Source: Cardinalis cardinalis
Taxonomy: Eukaryota; Chordata; Aves; Passeriformes; Cardinalidae
Length of the DNA: 64,000 bases
Reading direction: 5' to 3'
Assembly: GCA_014549065.1 (NCBI GenBank)
Contig: JACDOX010000003.1
Location: 12,992,462-13,056,461 of the forward strand
Shown: positions 62,801 to 64,000 of the stretch, in pieces
Layout: each line of letters opens with the position of its first letter
How positions within the stretch are numbered: the first letter of the stretch is position 1
The notes under the pieces: model-generated
Databases searched by the model: none
What the model was told of the DNA's origin: nothing
The model's input: the letters and a program-made list of their open reading frames with translations, nothing else
Translations under genes and position numbers: made by a program

Positions 62801-64000
62801 CCCTTTGGAACAGATGTACTTGAGGCACAAAACAATCAAGTTAAAGGAGACAAAAATCACACAGGAAGGCTCATCAAGACCAGAACTGGCCATTCCTTCC
62901 ACTGCACAAGCTGAACAATTACTTTCATGGCTTGACTGTGTAGAAAATGCTCTTCTACATTCACCTCAGGTGACGTCCCTAAAGGTACTGCTCTGTTTGC
63001 TCAGACAGTAGTCTTTCACTAATTAAAATTAACCTTTCAGTACCATATAGAAATTAATTACAGAAATAAGTAAATAAATTAGATCACAACCATGTTATTA
63101 TCTTCAAAAAAGATTTTTAAAAACNAATGAATTACCAAACACAACAACTGAACACAAAAATCCTCTCTCCAGTGGAAATGTACACCAATTGCTCCAAATC
63201 CTCTTTAGCTATATGCAACAGGGGCCTCCTCCTTTAATCACAGACATCCCAGATCCCAGTCTTTAATTGAGCCACAGGGAAGTTAGATGTGCTGGAAAAG
63301 CTGAAATGACCGTGTTAGTCTGAATCCGTGTCATTTTCAGCCAAGGTTTGATTCTTAAGATCACAAAATAACTAAAACTTTTTTCTTCCCAAGCACGCTG
63401 CTATTACAAGGGTTTGAGTCAGCAGGAACACATGCATATTTTTCAGAGAGTAATTTTTCCAGTGACTTAATGTCTGAATGAATTTATCATGAGACATGGA
63501 AGTGTCATTAACATTCGCCCCAAGCAAAAGAGTAGCTTTGAGTGTGTCCACACACATTTGCGTCATTCCAGCCATGGTTCACTACCTTGAATACTCATTC
63601 CACCAGACTGTTTGGTCCTGCTAAACACAGAACAAGTTTTCCTGGCTCCTGTACTTATTAAACCAAAGGATCATTTTGCTGACAAGTGTGTAGCTGGTGT
63701 ATTTCAGAACCTCAGAAAGCAATCATAGGTGATCTCTGAAAAAGTCTCTTTCATACAAGATCACAAACCTGGCTGGCACAGTAAAGAACAGAACTATATT
63801 TTTGGACTATATAAAGCCTTTCAATAAACCAGCAAAATGTTTTGAAGATGGAAAGAGTGAATCTACAAAAACTTCCCAAAGATGAAAGGAAGCTGTGAAA
63901 AGGTGATTTGAAATGAAATTCTTCTTCCTATGAATACCTAACATCTATGCCTTACTTACAAGGTACTGCTGCATCTTTCCAAACAGAAAATGCACACGAC
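53820..64000. other. Noncoding sequence to the window end
   Basis: About 10 kb without a recognised gene. It includes the RFX-like palindrome at 54513, short T or A runs and scattered single ambiguous bases. Overlapping open frames on both strands at 57154-57463 are moderately long but carry no domain that I recognise. I see no named repeat in this part. Confidence 0.45.
54513..54526. promoter_or_regulatory. Palindromic X-box-like site (RFX type)
   Basis: GTAACCTGGGTTAC is a perfect 6-bp inverted pair with a two-base spacer and fits the general RFX X-box layout GTNRCC-spacer-RGYNAC. RFX proteins bind such sites in promoters and enhancers of ciliary and MHC class II genes. One site in isolation is weak evidence for function. 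Confidence 0.25.

Noticed and set aside
1..64000. tRNA, snRNA, rRNA and CRISPR signatures
   Set aside because: I looked for B-box-like GGTTCGAATC motifs, U6 and 5S core phrases and regularly spaced direct repeats by eye and found none. A covariance-model search would be decisive.

Overview
The window looks like ordinary bird nuclear DNA. The evidence is several 3' fragments of CR1 LINEs, four long terminal repeats (LTRs) of the ERVL-like type common in avian genomes, low repeat density, an AT-rich CpG-poor background and one CpG island. A neoavian, probably passerine, genome is the best guess; that narrower placement is inference. No operons, phage, plasmid or CRISPR features are present, and I found no intact protein-coding gene whose product I can name.

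The landmark is a CpG island at about 32560-33640, broken by a 175-base assembly gap (33237-33411). A strong splice donor on the minus strand (CACCAG|GTAAGG, exon side ending at 33195) and a second one (CGCAAG|GTAGGC, ending at 32662) indicate the promoter and first exon of a minus-strand gene. On that reading, positions 1 to about 32650 are the start of a long first intron, or intron plus small exons I cannot recognise, and positions right of about 33700 are upstream or intergenic DNA. Part of exon 1 lies in the gap, so the gene cannot be named.

Left part (1-32560): three LTRs at 1854-2169, 8738-9808 and 12543-13120; a sense CR1 end at 14912-15070; three minus-strand CR1 ends at 24521-24770, 26017-26372 and 26472-26740; a CA/TA/TG microsatellite that is also a perfect inverted repeat (4691-4779); an AT-rich tract (7451-7533); a short CpG-rich patch (6466-6560); and a tandem duplication (18691-18754). 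The rest is unique noncoding sequence.

Right part (33640-64000): a CR1 close to the island (33712-34076), a possible coding exon on the minus strand (43993-44094) with a possible 25-nt microexon further on (41598-41622), a fourth LTR (50942-51477), a possible conserved regulatory block (53281-53500), a perfect 15-bp foldback (53779-53819) and a palindromic RFX-like site (54513-54526).

The oddest sequence-level observation is that the LTRs at 12.5 kb and 50.9 kb are almost identical over their first 266 bases and over 14 bases of flanking DNA, then diverge sharply. A cluster of ambiguous bases sits near the switch point. This suggests recent gene conversion or an assembly artefact. I see no convincing previously undescribed biological system here.
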